Shown here piece by piece: positions 1 to 8,983 of a stretch of DNA of 64,000 nt. The notes under the pieces are model-generated. The model did not search any database. It worked only from the letters and a program-made list of their open reading frames with translations, and was not told where the DNA came from. Positions within the stretch are counted from its first letter, which is position 1. Every line of letters begins with the position of its first letter. Both the position numbers and the translations under genes were made by a program. Origin of the DNA: Fen-1301 sp963786395 (GTDB lineage Bacteria; Bacteroidota; Ignavibacteria; Ignavibacteriales; Ignavibacteriaceae); NCBI GenBank assembly GCA_963786395.1, contig CAWAZD010000014.1:124001-188000 (forward strand). The letters run 5' to 3'.

Positions 1-52
1 CAACACCTACAATCCCTCCTCCTATTATTACGAAATCATATATAATAGACAT
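1..52 (-). CDS. FAD-dependent oxidoreductase, N-terminus only (cut by window edge)
   Basis: Only the first 17 codons lie in the window, read leftward from an ATG at 50-52. They encode MSIIYDFVIIGGGIVGV, a hydrophobic beta strand followed by the glycine-rich GxGxxG-type dinucleotide-binding loop (GGGIVG) that opens FAD oxidoreductases of the DAO/L-2-hydroxyglutarate oxidase/glycerol-3-phosphate dehydrogenase type. An AAAGAGA ribosome-binding-like stretch precedes the ATG. It lies 26 bases downstream of the next leftward gene. The exact enzyme cannot be decided from this fragment. Confidence 0.6.
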   Translation of the reverse strand, partial: MSIIYDFVIIGGGIVGV

Positions 53-78
53 AAAGTATCTCTTTGATTAGAACAAAA

Positions 79-2214
79 CTATTTTAAAAGGATCATCTTC
101 CTTGTTTGTGAGAAATCCCCTGCCTGTATTCTGTAAAAATAAATTCCGCTTGGCTGATCATCCATGTTAATTTTAATATTATAATTTCCCGGGTCTTTGT
201 TCTCATTAACTAATGTGGAGATTTCTTTTCCAAGAATATTAAATATTTTTATTGACACTTTGCTTCTTTCAGAGATAGAATAATTTATGTTTGTCTCCGG
301 GTTAAAAGGATTCGGGAAGTTCTGAGAAAGCGAAAAAGATGCCGGAGAATTATTTGAAGCATCGTTAATCCCGCTAACTGAAGCCCCCCCTCCGGTTTCC
401 GTTTTCATAATTAAACCGTTTGCGCCAATAATCCATCCTGTTTTAGCGTCTGTGAAAAGCATTTTTGACAATGAATTTGTTGTATGTGTCAAAAGTTTAT
501 TCCAACTGGTTCCACCGTCTGTTGATTTGAGAAATGTACCATTTGATCCGCATAAATAACCATTTAAAGTATCAAGGAATTGAACATCATTACCTTCAGT
601 TATATCTACCAGGCTTTTATTCCATGCTCCGCCCATATTAGTGGATTTAAGTAAAACCCCATATAATCCTGTCATCCACAAATAGTTGCCAACAAAACAA
701 ACCCGGTTAATATTGCTGACATCAGGAATTGACATCTCTGAAAATTGAAATGATGCGCCCTGACCGCCCCGCATCCATGCTGTTAAAACTTTCCCATTCT
801 CTCCCGGTGCGATTAAATGCTGCGCATTAGGAAAACAAATATCCCTGAGATTGTCCCCATCAAACCTACAAATAGAATTTCTGACAAATGGCTTAGTCAT
901 ACCCATTTCCACAACAATGCCCCCATTACCTGCGGCAAACAAACTATATCCGTTCCTGACTATTCTTTTGTAATTGACAGATGGAACATCCTTTATATTT
1001 TGTAATGCCCAGGTAATACCAAGATCAATTGAGAAAAATAGTCTCGCCCCGTCACCCGCTACCCATAACATCGAGCTGCTGTAATTTGAAAAAAATATAA
1101 CATCATTCAGCGCAGCTGTTGTGTTTAAATCTTTTTTTTGCCAAGTGGTTCCACCGTCTGAAGTAATGAGAAATGTACCCTGATCCCCCACAATAAATCC
1201 GTAAAGAGGACTGGCAAAATAAATAGAATTTAAGTTTGCCCTGTTACCGGATGACTGGAACTCCCAGTTTGTTCCCGCGTCAGTGCTTCTGGCAAGAAAC
1301 CCTGAACTACCGGCAAGCCAACCAGTTCCGGTTGTTAAAAACTTCACGCTGTTAAATGTAAATGTTGTATCCTGTTCTTCTATATCCCAGTTTGTACCGC
1401 CATCATTTGTTCTTAATATAACTCCATTTTTTCCGGCAGCAAATCCTGTGTTATGATCAATAAAACTTATTGATAAAATCCATTTATATGTAGCAGTTTT
1501 AATTACGCTCCAATTACTTCCGCCATCTGTTGTTTTAAGTATCTGCCCGTTTTGACCGCAGATCCAGCCATAATTCTGGTCTGTGAAACTTATTGAAGAA
1601 AGGATACTGTTTACTCCGCTGTTCTCATCAGACCAGGTAGCCCCGCCGTCAGTAGTCTTTTTTATAATGCCTTGCGATCCGGTCAACCAGCCTGTATTGG
1701 GATCAAAAAAATAGATCTTTGAAAAGGAGAACTGTGCATTTATTAAAGTTGAAGACCAGAGAATACCCCCGTTTGTAGTTTTAAGTAAAACACCATTAGA
1801 GCTAACGGCATAACCAATATTAATAGATGTAAAGAATATTGAATTTATATTGTAGGTTACTCCTCCAGTATCCTGTCTGGTAAAAGTTAAACCGCCGTCA
1901 ATTGTCCTAAGAATTATTCCATTTTCACCGGCTGCCCAGCCATTTAGCTTATCTATGAAAAAAGAAGTCAAAAGGGTATTTGGATATCCGGAAGTTAAGA
2001 CTGACCAGCTTAATCCGGCATCAGTTGATTTTATGAATAATCCATTATCGCCCACGCCAATAGCATTATCGCCGTCAATTACGGAGATATCATTTATAGA
2101 GTTTCCTTGCGGTGATGGGTTTATCCATTTCCAATTCTGCTGTCCGTAATTATTTATTGCTGCCAGAAGAAATATTATAATTATTATTTTATGTATATAG
2201 GTTATCAATTTCAT
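79..2214 (-). CDS. Secreted YCF48/BNR-like repeat protein with T9SS sorting domain
   Basis: This 711-residue protein starts with a signal peptide (about residues 1-24, ending NNYGQ) and then carries about twelve repeats of roughly 45 residues. Each contains a K/R-T/S-T-D/N-x-G-G-x-x-W core (for example KTTDGGATWS), typical of YCF48/BNR beta-propellers. The last 85 residues are a type A T9SS C-terminal domain with NFPNPFNPETNINYSI and the ending GDFSQTRKMILLK. In this family the domain directs export across the outer membrane and surface attachment or release. The function of the propeller is unknown, probably binding or adhesion. The gene is intact and stands just upstream of an FAD oxidoreductase. 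Confidence 0.85.
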   Translation of the reverse strand: MKLITYIHKIIIIIFLLAAINNYGQQNWKWINPSPQGNSINDISVIDGDNAIGVGDNGLFIKSTDAGLSWSVLTSGYPNTLLTSFFIDKLNGWAAGENGIILRTIDGGLTFTRQDTGGVTYNINSIFFTSINIGYAVSSNGVLLKTTNGGILWSSTLINAQFSFSKIYFFDPNTGWLTGSQGIIKKTTDGGATWSDENSGVNSILSSISFTDQNYGWICGQNGQILKTTDGGSNWSVIKTATYKWILSISFIDHNTGFAAGKNGVILRTNDGGTNWDIEEQDTTFTFNSVKFLTTGTGWLAGSSGFLARSTDAGTNWEFQSSGNRANLNSIYFASPLYGFIVGDQGTFLITSDGGTTWQKKDLNTTAALNDVIFFSNYSSSMLWVAGDGARLFFSIDLGITWALQNIKDVPSVNYKRIVRNGYSLFAAGNGGIVVEMGMTKPFVRNSICRFDGDNLRDICFPNAQHLIAPGENGKVLTAWMRGGQGASFQFSEMSIPDVSNINRVCFVGNYLWMTGLYGVLLKSTNMGGAWNKSLVDITEGNDVQFLDTLNGYLCGSNGTFLKSTDGGTSWNKLLTHTTNSLSKMLFTDAKTGWIIGANGLIMKTETGGGASVSGINDASNNSPASFSLSQNFPNPFNPETNINYSISERSKVSIKIFNILGKEISTLVNENKDPGNYNIKINMDDQPSGIYFYRIQAGDFSQTRKMILLK

Positions 2215-2249
2215 TATAAAACATTTAGCTATTGGTAAAAGAATCGCAA

Positions 2250-2808
2250 TTAAAATTTGTAAGCAAAGCCTGATTGAATAAACACATAGGCTCTGGTTAT
2301 ATATTTTGTGTTTATCCGGTTATATTTTGCATTTACGTCAAGATCCAATTCAGGGGTCAGATCTAATTTTGAACCCTGCCTCAGGAGATATTCCCCAGCT
2401 CTTGTCATACGTGGTCACATTAGATATTCCAAAATATCCATAGTCAATTGCAAGGTTGAATTTTGAAATATATCCGCCTGCCTCAAGACCTATATAGGGA
2501 ATAAAATTATAATCCAGAAAATTATAACGTATTCCAATTAAAACCGGTATTGTCGAAAAAGAAAAAGTATAATCGGGCAGGTTTTCTTTATAACCAAAAT
2601 TATAATAACCGGATGTAAAGCTGACTTCAAAACTGCTGTTAAATGCGTAACTAAGATTAAAGCTGCCCCCGAATCCAACCGAAACGATATCCTCGGCATA
2701 TCCTGTGGGTATAGCAGCTGAACCCTGCGCCCTAATTTTAAATTGTCCATAAATATTTGTGGAAATAAGAAAGAAAGAAGCAAGTAATAATATATGCATT
2801 AACTTCAA
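2250..2808 (-). CDS. Outer-membrane beta-barrel protein, single-base frameshift near C-terminus
   Basis: The product begins with a signal peptide (MKLMHILLLASFFLISTNIYGQ) and continues with alternating short strands and aromatic residues typical of small outer-membrane barrels (OmpW/PorT-like). The first frame stops at 2350 after KIRSDP. Skipping one base in the GGGG run at 2353-2356 continues as PELDLDVNAKYNRI and ends with QSGFAYKF, a classic barrel terminus with a final phenylalanine, with the stop at 2250-2252. Restored length is about 185 residues. The insertion may be a consensus error or a genuine break. No specific function can be assigned. Confidence 0.7.
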
Positions 2809-2927
2809 TGTCGACTCTGATTTAATCTGTACAATTAAAATATATAATTAATTATTAAAACTCTTCTTTCTACTAAATAATGTTTTGCCTATTTTTACCT
2901 GAATTAATTCCTGATTAAGGATATAGA

Positions 2928-5276
2928 GTGAACATCATTTCAATGCGAAGGCTTACATTTAAGTTAGTACTGATTTTAATAATATTTTCTTGCTTTGACC
3001 TGTCTTTTGCTCAAGTGAAAAAATATAATTTATCAGGAGTTGTTTCTGAAACCGGTTCAGCAGAACCGCTTATAGGAGCGAACATATCTGTTTACAGGGA
3101 TAGTATTAAAACGGGCACTGTAGTAAGGGGGGCTTCTACGAACAAATATGGTTACTACTCTATTCCGGACTTCCCCGTGGGAACCTATTACTTCTTTGTT
3201 TCAAGCATTGGTTATGAAACTAAAATCACTAAAATTAAAATACCCGGTAATTCTCAAAGGATAGATTTCACTCTTGGAAAAAAGACTCTCTCTCTGAATG
3301 AAATAGTGGTTACTGATAAAAAAACAAATGACTTTAATAAAACAGTAGGATCAATTGAAGTTGATCCGGAGACTGTCAAAAGGTTACCATCATTTGGCGG
3401 GGAAGCAGATATTTTTAAGGCTTTACAGCTTATTCCCGGTGTTACTGCAGCAACTGAAATTTCTACCGGTCTTTATGTAAGAGGCGGATCTGCCGACCAA
3501 AATCTTACATTAATTGATGGAGTAAATGTTTATAACCCATCTCATCTCGGGGGTTTTGCATCCACGTTTAATGCGGATGCTGTTAATAATATTACACTCA
3601 TTAAAGGTGCATTCCCTGCCGAATTCGGGGGAAGACTCTCAAGCGTTCTTGATATTACAATGAGAGAAGGATCTAAAGAAAAATTTAGTGCTACTTTGGG
3701 GTTAAACACAATCAGTTCCAGGGTAACAATTGAAGGACCGCTGGATACTAATGCTTCCTTTATTTTATCCGGAAGAAAAATGTTCCTTGATAAAATACTT
3801 CCGTTGATCCATAACCTTGACAATATACCACGCTATGGCTTCTATGATTTAAATGGTAAGATTACTTACTCTCCTTCAAAAAACGATAAACTCTTTATCA
3901 GCGCTTTTGTAAGCAGTGATGCTATCAGTGATGCCCCGAGTAATAAAGATATCGGCTATGGAATCTCATGGTCTAATGCCACTATTAATTTGAATTGGAC
4001 AAATATTGGCGCAGGATCACTTTTTACGAATACTTCAATAATGTATACTAATTATAGTTTCTCTACTCTTATCAAAGATAAAATGCCGGGAAATAATCCT
4101 CTTGATTTTTTTACCTCTTCAGTAATAAATGATATTTTACTTAAAAGAGAAATGCAGTTCTTTGCGGCAGAGAAACATTCTTTTAAGACCGGTGCGGAAA
4201 TTACTTTCCATTTATTCTCTACTACTACAAGCGATTTTTATATACCCGAATTTTCATATAAACCTTTCTATGGTAAAGATCTGACAACCATGGAAGGTTC
4301 AATTTATTTTCAGGATGATTATCAAATCTATGATAATCTCAAAAGTAACATAGGCGGAAGATTCTTCTATTTCCAACAGGGTAAATTCTTTGCTTTTGAA
4401 CCGAGATTATCACTGACGTATTTTCCACTTGACCGGTTGACTATAAGAGCCGCATTCGCGATTGCTCATCAGACCCTGCATATGCTTACCAGGAATGATA
4501 TTTATTTACCTACCGATCTGTGGTATCCATCCTCGGGCAATATTGTGCCTTCACGTTCTGTACAGGGATCCCTTGGAATGGAAGTCCTATCACCGGACAG
4601 ATCATTTCTCTTCTCACTTGAAGGCTACTATAAGGATTTAAAACATATTTATGAATACAAGGACAATGCGGATTTCAGTTATAATAGTAACCTGGAAGAT
4701 CAGTTTACCGAGGGTGTGGGTTACGCCTATGGAACCGAACTTTTCCTGAATAAAAAAATAGGAGACTTAACCGGCTGGTTAGGATATACCATTGCATGGA
4801 CAAGAAGATATTTTCCTGAACTTAATGGCGGCAATGAATATTATCCCCGCTATGATAAACGACATGATATATCATTAGTTCTTAATTATGAAGTGAGCAG
4901 TAGTTTTAACGCGAGCGCTACCTGGACGTACAGTACGGGAGAAGCATTTGCTTTACCGGTTAATCAATATTCATTTCTTAACCCCGCATTGCCTTTTCCC
5001 GCTACCAGTAGTTCTTATTACGATTATTCGGGAAGAGACCAATTCCGTTTACCGCCTTTCCATAAACTAGATCTGTCATTCAATTACAGTACCCATTGGA
5101 ATGACAATCAAATAAAGCTCTCGCTTGATATTTACAATGCTTATAACAGGTATAATGCTTTTACAAAATATATTGGTTATAAAATCGATCCTGTAACAGG
5201 TGATAAAGTACCGGTATTAAGACAATTTACGCTTTATCCGTTCCTGCCCACACTGGGTATAAATATTACATTATAA
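2928..5276 (+). CDS. TonB-dependent outer-membrane receptor with carboxypeptidase-like N-domain
   Basis: This 782-residue receptor has a signal peptide (about 1-29, ending DLSFAQ) and a CarboxypepD_reg-like domain (about 33-115, with GVVSETGSAEPLIGANI). A plug follows (about 140-245) with LYVRGGSADQNLTLIDGV and EFGGRLSSVLDI, and then a 22-strand type barrel region to the C-terminus. Such receptors import a bound ligand across the outer membrane using TonB energy. The downstream DUF4249 lipoprotein overlaps its stop by one base, the usual Bacteroidetes pairing. GTG at 2928 lies 7 bases after an AAGGA-like site. An in-frame ATG at 2943 is an alternative start. The ligand is unknown. Confidence 0.88.
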   Translation: MNIISMRRLTFKLVLILIIFSCFDLSFAQVKKYNLSGVVSETGSAEPLIGANISVYRDSIKTGTVVRGASTNKYGYYSIPDFPVGTYYFFVSSIGYETKITKIKIPGNSQRIDFTLGKKTLSLNEIVVTDKKTNDFNKTVGSIEVDPETVKRLPSFGGEADIFKALQLIPGVTAATEISTGLYVRGGSADQNLTLIDGVNVYNPSHLGGFASTFNADAVNNITLIKGAFPAEFGGRLSSVLDITMREGSKEKFSATLGLNTISSRVTIEGPLDTNASFILSGRKMFLDKILPLIHNLDNIPRYGFYDLNGKITYSPSKNDKLFISAFVSSDAISDAPSNKDIGYGISWSNATINLNWTNIGAGSLFTNTSIMYTNYSFSTLIKDKMPGNNPLDFFTSSVINDILLKREMQFFAAEKHSFKTGAEITFHLFSTTTSDFYIPEFSYKPFYGKDLTTMEGSIYFQDDYQIYDNLKSNIGGRFFYFQQGKFFAFEPRLSLTYFPLDRLTIRAAFAIAHQTLHMLTRNDIYLPTDLWYPSSGNIVPSRSVQGSLGMEVLSPDRSFLFSLEGYYKDLKHIYEYKDNADFSYNSNLEDQFTEGVGYAYGTELFLNKKIGDLTGWLGYTIAWTRRYFPELNGGNEYYPRYDKRHDISLVLNYEVSSSFNASATWTYSTGEAFALPVNQYSFLNPALPFPATSSSYYDYSGRDQFRLPPFHKLDLSFNYSTHWNDNQIKLSLDIYNAYNRYNAFTKYIGYKIDPVTGDKVPVLRQFTLYPFLPTLGINITL

Positions 5277-6079
5277 TGAAGAAAATCAAATACATATTAT
5301 ATCTGCTGCCCCTGTTTTTGTTTTACTCATGTGAGCAGCCTTCAGAAGAACAGGACATACCCTACATTCCAAAACTTGTTATCAGGGGTATTATTTCAGA
5401 AGGAAATTCTGTCCACGATATTTATATAGGAAGATCGATGCCTGTTTCAGTAAAAATAGATCATTCATTTACTGATCTTCCGGATGCTGCAGCCGCTATT
5501 ATTTGGAATGATAAAGTATACCCGCTTAGCCACACACATAATGGTTTATATAAAAACGATACTCTTCAGATTGTAAGAGGTCAGAAATATACATTACTTG
5601 CATCGTGGCAAAACCTTTCTATTACTGCTGAAACAACAGTTCCAGTTCCCGGAAATATAACTCATTTTGCACTTAAAGCTCAGACTACGGACAGCGGCAA
5701 AATAAATTTCCTTCAGGGCAGAGTTTATCCGATTGCTGATGAAGTGTATTGCGCAACCTGGGTATTGTACGATAATGTCAACGGAATTGCGGGGAATGAA
5801 AGCACGACATTTGGTACGGTCACCGGTAAAAATCAAACAGGTGTTGTAAACTGTACTACCTCAAATATTCCTTCAAAACTCATTAACCTTGAGAATACAA
5901 ATCTTATTCCACGAGTTTTTATTTATGATCATCCATTCCTTGATTTTTTCAAAAGCCAAAACCTTAACCAGGTATCTGATGCAATTTTTGGACAGACGGG
6001 TTCTCAGGTTATATGGAATGTAAAAGGGGACGGCATAGGGTTATTTATTGGCAGGCTGGATAGTTTAATTATAAATTAA
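5276..6079 (+). CDS. DUF4249 lipoprotein, partner of the TonB receptor
   Basis: The 267-residue product starts with a lipoprotein signal (LFLFYSC, lipidated Cys about 19). It shows DUF4249 hallmarks: PKLVIRGIISEG, then IYIGRSMPVSV, then DAAAAIIWNDKVYPL. This family is found almost only beside TonB-dependent receptors, and here the ATG overlaps the receptor's TAA by one base, implying translational coupling. It is probably a surface or periplasmic ligand-handling accessory. The protein is slightly short for the family but appears complete. The molecular role of DUF4249 is not established. Confidence 0.8.
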   Translation: MKKIKYILYLLPLFLFYSCEQPSEEQDIPYIPKLVIRGIISEGNSVHDIYIGRSMPVSVKIDHSFTDLPDAAAAIIWNDKVYPLSHTHNGLYKNDTLQIVRGQKYTLLASWQNLSITAETTVPVPGNITHFALKAQTTDSGKINFLQGRVYPIADEVYCATWVLYDNVNGIAGNESTTFGTVTGKNQTGVVNCTTSNIPSKLINLENTNLIPRVFIYDHPFLDFFKSQNLNQVSDAIFGQTGSQVIWNVKGDGIGLFIGRLDSLIIN

Positions 6080-6309
<230 letters not shown>

Positions 6310-7539
6310 TTATTTACCACCGATATATTCTGAAACTCCGGTACCTGTACACCATTTATTCTGGTCGCGGTCAATTGAAACTGATATCAGTGAATTATCG
6401 GGCAATCCCGAATTGATAGTTGTATAAATTCTCCATCCTCTATTAAAATATTTTGCAAGTCCTGATTCTGATGTTACCCAGACGGCATTCTTATTATCAA
6501 AAGCAAAATCAGTTACTAAACTTCCCGGGAAACCTGAATTATATCTATTAATATTAGACCACTTTGAATCTTTAAAGTAACTTAGACCGCCCGTTCCATT
6601 ATCACCTATAAGCGGACTTCCTGTACCTACATATAACATTCCAGTATTATCAAATTTAATTGAACTGATGTAGTCATCAGAAAGCCCGGAATTAAAACTC
6701 GAATATACTGTCCAGATAAAGTTTTCATATTTGATTATTCCTGCTCCCCACGTACCAACCCATAAAGCATTATTCGCGTCTACAGCAAGAGCTGAAATAT
6801 TATCGGAAGAAAGTCCTGAATTTAACTTGTTGTATGACTTAAACGAGACACCATCAAACCTTAATAATCCAGAGGCGGTTCCAGCCCACACATTATTATT
6901 ATGATCAATAGTAAGCGCGGTAATATTTTCATCTTCTATTTGTGAATTTGCAGAATTATATACCTTCCAGCCGGAGCCATCAAATCTGGCGAATCCATGA
7001 TCTGTTCCTACCCAGATTGCATTATTGTCTATATATATATCATTAATCGTATTGCCGGGTAAGCCCGAGTTTGAATTATTATAAACGGTAAAAGAACTGC
7101 CGTCAAATTTTATTAGACCATTGTTTGTAGTACCAATCCATTTAATGTCAGATTTATCCACCCTTATTTTTGTCAGGTTGGTATTGGGTAAAGTACTGTT
7201 ATGTGGCGTATAGATTTTCCACCAGTATTTAGGATCTTCTCTGAGTTCAACATAAATCGAATCCTCAACATTTCGTTTGAGCAGATAGTTTATCGTAGTA
7301 TCAAGATAATTCTGCCGCTTCAAATCAAATTTATAAAACCCCGGTTCAAGATCGGAAACTATAAAAGGGGTTACATTTCCTGCGAGCTGGTTATTAAAAT
7401 AAATTGTAGCGCTATCAGGGCTCGTATATAAGGCAACTTCGCTTTTCGTTAACCCGGGAACAACAGGCGGAACATCTTTACAGGAAATAAATTGAAGTAC
7501 AATGAAAATTGTAATTAGAGCTAAATATATTTTTTTCAT
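6310..7539 (-). CDS. Lipoprotein with PEGA domain and two-component-type propeller repeats
   Basis: The protein has a lipoprotein signal (VLQFISCKD) and a PEGA-like surface-binding segment (about residues 35-90, YTSPDSATIYFNN...VTPFIVSDLEPG). About six reg_prop-type repeats follow, with cores such as NVWAGTASGLLRFDG and ALWVGTWGAGIIKY. Such repeats form seven-bladed propellers, usually sensory. No kinase domain follows, so it is a stand-alone outer-surface or periplasmic binding protein. I chose the ATG at 7537-7539 because it overlaps the TGA of the upstream dehydrogenase as ATGA. An ATG two codons earlier (7545) is also in frame. It is the last gene of a four-gene overlapping operon. Confidence 0.75.
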   Translation of the reverse strand: MKKIYLALITIFIVLQFISCKDVPPVVPGLTKSEVALYTSPDSATIYFNNQLAGNVTPFIVSDLEPGFYKFDLKRQNYLDTTINYLLKRNVEDSIYVELREDPKYWWKIYTPHNSTLPNTNLTKIRVDKSDIKWIGTTNNGLIKFDGSSFTVYNNSNSGLPGNTINDIYIDNNAIWVGTDHGFARFDGSGWKVYNSANSQIEDENITALTIDHNNNVWAGTASGLLRFDGVSFKSYNKLNSGLSSDNISALAVDANNALWVGTWGAGIIKYENFIWTVYSSFNSGLSDDYISSIKFDNTGMLYVGTGSPLIGDNGTGGLSYFKDSKWSNINRYNSGFPGSLVTDFAFDNKNAVWVTSESGLAKYFNRGWRIYTTINSGLPDNSLISVSIDRDQNKWCTGTGVSEYIGGK

Positions 7540-8783
7540 ACCCATCCGCGTAATTTACATGCCTCTGCTACTTTTGCAACACCCACTACCATTGCCGCCA
7601 GTCTTGGATGGACTTTCTTTTCCTTGACTGCCTCATGAACGCGGTGATATGCTTTTGTTAATTTCTGATCAAGTCTTTTATGCACAACGTCTTCTTCCCA
7701 GAAATATGAATATTTATCCTGTACCATTTCGAAATAAGACACAGTTACTCCACCGGCGCTTGCCAGTATATCGGGTATAACATGAATACCCTTTTTGCTT
7801 AAAATAATATCCGCATCGGGAGTAGTAGGACCGTTTGCTAGTTCACATACAATCCGTGCCTTTATGTTATCGGCATTTGCTCCTGAAATTGCATTTTCAA
7901 GAGCCGCAGGATACAATATATTTACATCAAGTTCAAGAATATTATCGTGTGAAATGGATTTAGATCCCGGAAAATTTATTACACTTCCCGTTTTCAGTTT
8001 ATGCTGCACTAATTCCTTCGAATCAAATCCGGCGGCATTGAAAATAGCACCCCGGGAATCACTTACGGCAATTAATTTACCTCCGCCAAGCAGTTCATGA
8101 TGAAGCAGGGCGGCACGCTGACCCGCGTTTCCGAATCCCTGAATTGCGAATTTACCAAGCGGATCAACTCCAAGTAATTTACATGCTTCCTTTACAGTAA
8201 TTACGCCTCCTCTTGCGGTGGCGTCTCTTCTTCCTTCCGTTCCTCCGATCTGCTGAGGTTTATCGGTAAACACTCCGGGCTGGTGCATATGAATAATGGT
8301 TTCATATTCATCCATCATCCATGCCATTGTTTGCGGGTTCGTGTAAACATCAGGCGCCGGAATATCTGAATTAACTCCTATAAACTGCGATATACCCCGG
8401 ATATATCCTCTCGATAAATTTTCCAGTTCTCTCTCAGACATTGATTTTGGATTACACACTACTCCACCTTTACCGCCGCCAAGCGGAATATCTACTACTG
8501 CGGTTTTCCATGTCATCCATCCGGCTAAAGCTCTTATCGTATCAACAGTTTCATCAGGATGGAATCTAATACCTCCTTTGGCAGGACCTCTGGCTGTATT
8601 GTATTGAATCCTGTAAGCATGAAAAATTTTCACTTTCCCGTTGTCAAGTTTTACCGGGATGGTAAATTTAATCTCTCTCTGAGGCCAAATTAAAAGTTCA
8701 ATAGTAGCTTCATCAAGGTTAAGAATTTTCGCGGCTTCAAGAATCTGCTGCTGCGCGACTCTGAATGAATTATATGATTCCAT
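7536..8783 (-). CDS. Glu/Leu/Phe/Val dehydrogenase (NAD-type glutamate dehydrogenase)
   Basis: This 415-residue enzyme shows the glutamate dehydrogenase signature: the substrate loop GPAKGGIRFHP, the catalytic lysine in PLGGGKGGV, and the Rossmann motif GFGNAGQ near residue 215. Length and sequence fit the roughly 415-residue catabolic family that interconverts glutamate and 2-oxoglutarate plus ammonia. It is clearly different from the two 450-residue gdhA genes later in the window. The ATG at 8781-8783 overlaps the TGA of the zinc-ribbon gene as TGATG. A TTG one codon earlier is also possible. It belongs to the operon with the ATP-grasp protein, suggesting linked carbon/nitrogen metabolism. 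The gene is intact. Confidence 0.9.
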   Translation of the reverse strand: MESYNSFRVAQQQILEAAKILNLDEATIELLIWPQREIKFTIPVKLDNGKVKIFHAYRIQYNTARGPAKGGIRFHPDETVDTIRALAGWMTWKTAVVDIPLGGGKGGVVCNPKSMSERELENLSRGYIRGISQFIGVNSDIPAPDVYTNPQTMAWMMDEYETIIHMHQPGVFTDKPQQIGGTEGRRDATARGGVITVKEACKLLGVDPLGKFAIQGFGNAGQRAALLHHELLGGGKLIAVSDSRGAIFNAAGFDSKELVQHKLKTGSVINFPGSKSISHDNILELDVNILYPAALENAISGANADNIKARIVCELANGPTTPDADIILSKKGIHVIPDILASAGGVTVSYFEMVQDKYSYFWEEDVVHKRLDQKLTKAYHRVHEAVKEKKVHPRLAAMVVGVAKVAEACKLRGWV

Positions 8784-8983
8784 CAATCATTTTTTCCTAT
8801 ATCTGAATCTTTTATAGTTGGTTGTTCTTTATCGTACACATCTAAAAGTATCCTGTACCAGCAGTTCCGGCAGGTTAACGCACGGTCAACTCCCAGTAAC
8901 ACCTGCTGCCACGGGCTTAGCTTGTGCCCGCAATGAGGGCATGTGTCAAATATCTTTATTCTTTCCGGTTCTTTTGGACTCAA
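8783..8983 (-). CDS. Small zinc-ribbon protein
   Basis: This 66-residue peptide has two CxxC knuckles, CPHCG and CRNC, about 20 residues apart. They form a probable single zinc ribbon followed by a polar tail. It starts with TTG inside TTGA, overlapping the stop of the upstream ATP-grasp gene, and its own TGA overlaps the dehydrogenase start. This arrangement makes its translation coupled on both sides and strongly supports a real gene despite its size. No family name is recognised. A role in regulating or assembling its operon partners is only an inference. Confidence 0.75.
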   Translation of the reverse strand: MSPKEPERIKIFDTCPHCGHKLSPWQQVLLGVDRALTCRNCWYRILLDVYDKEQPTIKDSDIGKND

